From Desulfonema limicola (lineage in GTDB: Bacteria > Desulfobacterota > Desulfobacteria > Desulfobacterales > DYRC01): 9,028 nt of DNA. The position numbers and the translations under genes were made by a program. Shown here one piece after another: positions 6,820-9,028 of the stretch; within the stretch, counting starts at the first letter, position 1, and every line of letters starts with the position of its first letter. The notes below the pieces were generated by a model that saw nothing but the letters and a program-made list of their open reading frames with translations, ran no database searches and was not told the DNA's origin. Where the stretch lies: NCBI GenBank assembly GCA_020718925.1, contig DYRC01000160.1:1-9028 (forward strand). Reading direction: 5' to 3'.

Positions 6820-7727
6820 TGCAGAGATTCACAAATCGCAAGAACATTTTCACGCATCATGCCGATATAGGTCTCTCCGGCACTTCCGCGCTCTCCCATT
6901 GAATCCGAATACAATGTCCCGCCCACCTTAACGCCGGTTTCATTGGCAATTTCCCGAATCAGCTTGGGATTGACGCTGGTTTCCACAAATACCGCCGCCG
7001 CGCCGTATTTTCTGACAGATTCAGCTACGGTTTTGAAACGATCCGGCGTCATGCCCGCGCCGACTTCACCGCCGGTTGACCAGCCGACCGGTGCAAGGCT
7101 GAGATAATCGTGCTGCGCGTTAAATTTATATTCACGACAGAAATAATTGAACGCATCGTGGCTGGTAACCAGAATCCGTCTGGGCGGCGGAATCGTTTCA
7201 AGTTGTTCGCGGATCCAGCCATCCAACACATTGAGTTGACGCAGATACAGCTTTGCCCGTCTCTCATACTGAGCTTTTCCGGCAGGATCGAGTCTGATCA
7301 TTGCTTTTAAGATATTTTGAACATAAATAGCGGCATTTTTTACAGAAAACCACGCATGAGGGTCTGAAAATGTCTGCCCGTCTTTGGACAGTTGAATGGA
7401 CGATACGCCGTCCGTGCAGGTAACCAGAGGTTTGTTAGCATCCTTTGCAAGCGTTGCCATCCAATTTTTTCCTTCCAGATGCAAGCCGCTTTGAAGCGCA
7501 AGGTCTGCGCTGATGACCATTTTTGCGTCATCGGGCGTGGGGGAGTAGGTATGAGGGTCTGCTCCGGGCGCAAGAATGCACCGAACCTCGCATCGGTCTC
7601 CTGCGATTTGTCGGGCGAAATCCGCCACCTGAGTTGTGGAGCAGACAAGTATCGGCTTTTTTTCAGCAGACACTGCTCCTGACGCCATAGACAGAAAAAC
7701 ACAGAAAAACAGCATCCATTGTTTCAT
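6816..7727 (-). CDS. TroA/ZnuA-family metal-binding periplasmic protein
   Basis: A 303-residue cluster A-I solute-binding protein for Zn2+ or Mn2+. A Sec signal peptide (1-21, ending GAVSA) precedes the mature chain. Putative metal ligands are H59 (GADPHTY), H124 (SDPHAW), H190 (VTSHDAFNYF) and D275 (YSDSMG), the His3-Asp set known from TroA-type proteins. The His-rich loop of many ZnuA proteins is absent between H59 and H124, so metal choice cannot be decided. SD GAGGAAAG (7731-7738) sits 3-4 nt before the ATG. Normally such genes lie beside an ABC ATPase and permease, but here the downstream genes are a TPR-like membrane protein and a TolC-like lipoprotein. The transporter must be encoded elsewhere, or the protein has another role. 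No Zur-like box is obvious upstream. Confidence 0.92.
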   Translation of the reverse strand: MKQWMLFFCVFLSMASGAVSAEKKPILVCSTTQVADFARQIAGDRCEVRCILAPGADPHTYSPTPDDAKMVISADLALQSGLHLEGKNWMATLAKDANKPLVTCTDGVSSIQLSKDGQTFSDPHAWFSVKNAAIYVQNILKAMIRLDPAGKAQYERRAKLYLRQLNVLDGWIREQLETIPPPRRILVTSHDAFNYFCREYKFNAQHDYLSLAPVGWSTGGEVGAGMTPDRFKTVAESVRKYGAAAVFVETSVNPKLIREIANETGVKVGGTLYSDSMGERGSAGETYIGMMRENVLAICESLQ

Positions 7728-7751
7728 ATTCTTTCCTCAAACACCTTCGAT

Positions 7752-7774
7752 AAAAACCCGGCAATAAATTGCCG
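7752..7774 (-). terminator. intrinsic terminator-like hairpin before the metal-binding-protein gene
   Basis: Read on the - strand, CGGCAAT-TT-ATTGCCG (7774-7759) is followed by GG and TTTTT. It would end the transcript of the upstream DUF4124-like gene. It is also the outer hairpin of the palindromic repeat element and stands only 24 nt before the next start codon. Confidence 0.55.
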
Positions 7775-7856
7775 CGCTATTATGGATTGTCCCTACGGGA
7801 CACAAGAGAGTCCCATAGGGACGACATATAATAGCCCGGAAATTCACTTCCGGGTG
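7757..7856. repeat. composite palindromic repeat element (REP/MITE-like)
   Basis: About 100 bp of symmetric structure. Two outer hairpins are CGGCAAT/ATTGCCG (7759-7774) and CCCGGAA/TTCCGGG (7835-7854). Inside them are long-range complementary arms GCTATTAT (7776-7783) and ATAATAGC (7828-7835). Within these are two tandem palindromes, TGTCCC-TAC-GGGACA (7788-7802) and GTCCC-ATA-GGGAC (7810-7822). It contains no ORF of its own and fills the gap between two - strand genes. The symmetry suggests a mobile, non-autonomous repeat found elsewhere in the genome; copy number cannot be seen here. Confidence 0.7.
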
Positions 7857-7863
7857 AATGTCT

Positions 7864-8190
7864 TCAGAACTTCGGCTTATGGCTGTCTATATCAAATTGA
7901 AACGAGCCATTCGGATTAACGCCCTGGGGCAGAGCGTTCTGTTTTTCAGTCTTCGTTTTCTGAGGCGCGGATTGCTTTTTTGCGGGTTGATTCTGCAATT
8001 TCTGAGTTCCCTGATCTGCTGCGGTGCTTTGTTCTGAGTCATTACCTGATTCCGTGCTTTTCTGTACTTCTCTGGTGATGGTAAGAACATGCTTTACACC
8101 GTTTGCATCTGTCCAAGTGCGGACTTCATCGCTGTATGCCATGCCTGACATAAAAACATACACGACTATTGACAAAAAAAAGCGTTTCAT
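7864..8190 (-). CDS. small secreted DUF4124-like protein
   Basis: A 108-residue exported protein. A signal peptide at 1-20 (basic MKR, hydrophobic core, then GMAYS before DEV) is followed by a short DUF4124-like segment, VRTWTDANGVKHVLTI (23-38), the TW-DANG-H pattern common to that family of small envelope proteins. The rest (about 44-90) is a low-complexity Gln/Lys/Ser-rich linker, probably disordered, ending in a short NPNGSFQFDIDSHKPKF tail. SD AAGGAGT lies at 8195-8201, 4 nt before the ATG. It has its own promoter overlapping the end of trpG and probably ends at the hairpins of the palindromic element. The function of DUF4124 proteins is unknown, and the family call rests on a short match. 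Confidence 0.75.
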   Translation of the reverse strand: MKRFFLSIVVYVFMSGMAYSDEVRTWTDANGVKHVLTITREVQKSTESGNDSEQSTAADQGTQKLQNQPAKKQSAPQKTKTEKQNALPQGVNPNGSFQFDIDSHKPKF

Positions 8191-8230
8191 TTTTACTCCT
8201 TATGATAAACATGATTATCCGATTCAGATT

Positions 8231-8259
8231 GATATAACACCCTGTACTTATTTTGTCAA
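8231..8259 (-). promoter_or_regulatory. sigma70-like promoter for the DUF4124-like gene
   Basis: TTGACA (8259-8254), a 17-nt spacer, then TATATC (8236-8231), giving a leader of roughly 35 nt to the ATG at 8190. The -35 hexamer contains the TGA stop codon of trpG. Confidence 0.6.
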
Positions 8260-8840
8260 AGAGTAATTTTTACGCTGAGTTTGAGAAAGTTCTCTATCAA
8301 TGTAAATCCGTGTTCTGTCATAAAGCTTTCCGGGTGAAACTGCACCCCGTGAAGCGGATACTCAGGATGAGACAGCCCCATAATCACGCCGTCATCACTT
8401 GTGGCAGTAACCGCCAATTCGCTTTGCTCAAAACTGACCATGAGCGAATGATACCGCGCCGCGCAAAACGGGGATGGCATTCCTTTGAAAATACCGATAT
8501 TCTGATGCTCAATCTGGCTTGTTTTGCCGTGCATGGGAACAGGTGCGCGGGCTGTAATGCCGCCGAAAGCTTCATTCATAGACTGCATTCCCAGACACAC
8601 GCCGAGAATGGGAAAGTCTTTGTAAAATCGCTGAATCAGGGGAATGGAGATTCCCGCATGAGCCGGGTCTTTGGGACCGGGGCTGATCAGCGCGTAATCC
8701 GGCGCAATGGATTGAATCTGATCAAGCATAATGTCATCACTGCGATACACACAGATTTCCAGCGGATATTGCCGAAACATCTGCACCAGATTGTAGGTAA
8801 AGGAATCGTAATTATCAATCACCAAAAGCTTTGCTGCCAT
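8256..8840 (-). CDS. trpG: anthranilate / aminodeoxychorismate synthase component II (glutamine amidotransferase)
   Basis: A 194-residue class I glutamine amidotransferase, the usual length for TrpG/PabA. It releases ammonia from glutamine for component I (TrpE or PabB) acting on chorismate, for tryptophan or folate synthesis in the cytoplasm. The N-terminal LLVIDNYDSFTYNLVQ, the oxyanion segment SPGPKDP (53-59), nucleophile C82 in GVCLGMQ, and H169/E171 in QFHPES are all present, so it should be active. The start is ATG 8840, preceded by GGGAGGA (8850-8844); an in-frame TTG at 8852 lies at the edge of that SD and is rejected. No component I, trpD or trpC gene is adjacent, and the next gene downstream has its own promoter. 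An isolated gene of this type often serves both pathways, so pabA is an equally valid name. Confidence 0.95.
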   Translation of the reverse strand: MAAKLLVIDNYDSFTYNLVQMFRQYPLEICVYRSDDIMLDQIQSIAPDYALISPGPKDPAHAGISIPLIQRFYKDFPILGVCLGMQSMNEAFGGITARAPVPMHGKTSQIEHQNIGIFKGMPSPFCAARYHSLMVSFEQSELAVTATSDDGVIMGLSHPEYPLHGVQFHPESFMTEHGFTLIENFLKLSVKITL

Positions 8841-8843
8841 AAA

Positions 8844-8850
8844 TCCTCCC
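8844..8850 (-). promoter_or_regulatory. Shine-Dalgarno deciding the trpG start
   Basis: GGGAGGA 3 nt before ATG 8840. It directly abuts the T-run of the leader terminator, so there is no room for another promoter between terminator and gene. Confidence 0.8.
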
Positions 8851-8888
8851 AAAAAATAGAAAAACCACCCGAACTGAGTCTGGGTGGT
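8851..8888 (-). terminator. intrinsic terminator in the trpG leader (probable attenuator)
   Basis: On the - strand: ACCACCC (8888-8882), an 11-nt loop, GGGTGGT (8870-8864), then TTTTCTATTTTTT down to 8851. The upstream GGTC-TAA-GACC hairpin (8896-8886) shares bases with the 5' arm, so the two structures are mutually exclusive, as in a terminator/anti-terminator pair. No run of Trp codons precedes it. Confidence 0.7.
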
Positions 8889-8936
8889 CTTAGACCTATG
8901 GCATAACTCGTAAAGATTGGTTTGATTGTTGGGTGG

Positions 8937-8965
8937 TAAATAGCGAAAAATTTCTGAGAAGTCAA
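8937..8965 (-). promoter_or_regulatory. sigma70-like promoter for trpG
   Basis: TTGACT (8965-8960), a 17-nt spacer, then TATTTA (8942-8937). Transcription would begin near 8930, about 90 nt before the trpG ATG. An extra ACCACCC copy (8937-8931) lies at the -10/+1 edge. Confidence 0.55.
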
Positions 8966-9028
8966 GAGCAGGTCAATGACTTTTTTCAGCATCTTTTCCT
9001 TTTCCCTCTTTTTGAATCAGGATTTAAG

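Noticed and set aside
7340..7702. A 120-codon - strand frame within the metal-binding-protein gene
   Set aside because: It overlaps a gene with signal peptide and metal ligands in the correct frame; the alternative protein shows no coherent motifs.
7757..7856. A CRISPR-like array in the repeated GTCCC palindromes
   Set aside because: The palindromes are only two, unequal and separated by 7 nt; there are no regular spacers.
8253..8906. A 217-codon open frame on the + strand opposite trpG
   Set aside because: It is the antisense shadow of a clear glutamine amidotransferase gene; its protein has no recognisable domain and no good SD.

Overview
The window reads as bacterial chromosome from a Gram-negative organism. 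It encodes a TolC-type outer-membrane lipoprotein and Sec signal peptides, and has sigma70-like promoters and good Shine-Dalgarno (SD) sites. Gene content (GAF kinase with stand-alone receivers, VapBC-type module, DUF4124-like protein, dispersed palindromic repeat) suggests Desulfobacterota or a similar large-genome environmental lineage. That placement is inference only.

Left part (1-3244, + strand, visibly AT-rich): a tightly packed signalling cassette. It holds the C-terminal part of a GAF histidine kinase that starts upstream of the window, two receiver proteins without output domains, and a fourth protein. The N-terminal half of that protein looks like a degenerate kinase lacking the phospho-acceptor His and the ATP-binding boxes. 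Its C-terminal half is an unrecognised helical domain with its own SD and ATG. The genes overlap by 11 and 17 nt or are 18 nt apart, so they are probably co-transcribed. The likely design is a phosphorelay: active kinase, two receivers, and a catalytically dead partner or output protein. This is the best candidate here for an undescribed system.

Middle (3340-3974, + strand): a Phd/YefM antitoxin and PIN-domain toxin pair with an ATGA overlap. A nested AT-rich inverted repeat lies between it and the convergent operon that follows.

Right part (9028 to 4035, - strand): trpG (or pabA) behind a promoter and an intrinsic terminator that sits directly before its SD, an arrangement typical of attenuation. 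It is followed by a small DUF4124-like secreted protein whose -35 box overlaps the trpG stop codon. Then comes a roughly 100-bp element built from nested palindromes, and a three-gene operon: a TroA/ZnuA-type metal-binding protein, a two-helix membrane protein with a TPR-like tail, and a 738-aa TolC-family lipoprotein with two C-terminal SH3b domains. No ABC permease or ATPase accompanies the metal-binding protein, so its job with the outer-membrane protein is unclear. No stretch over 300 bases lacks a gene.
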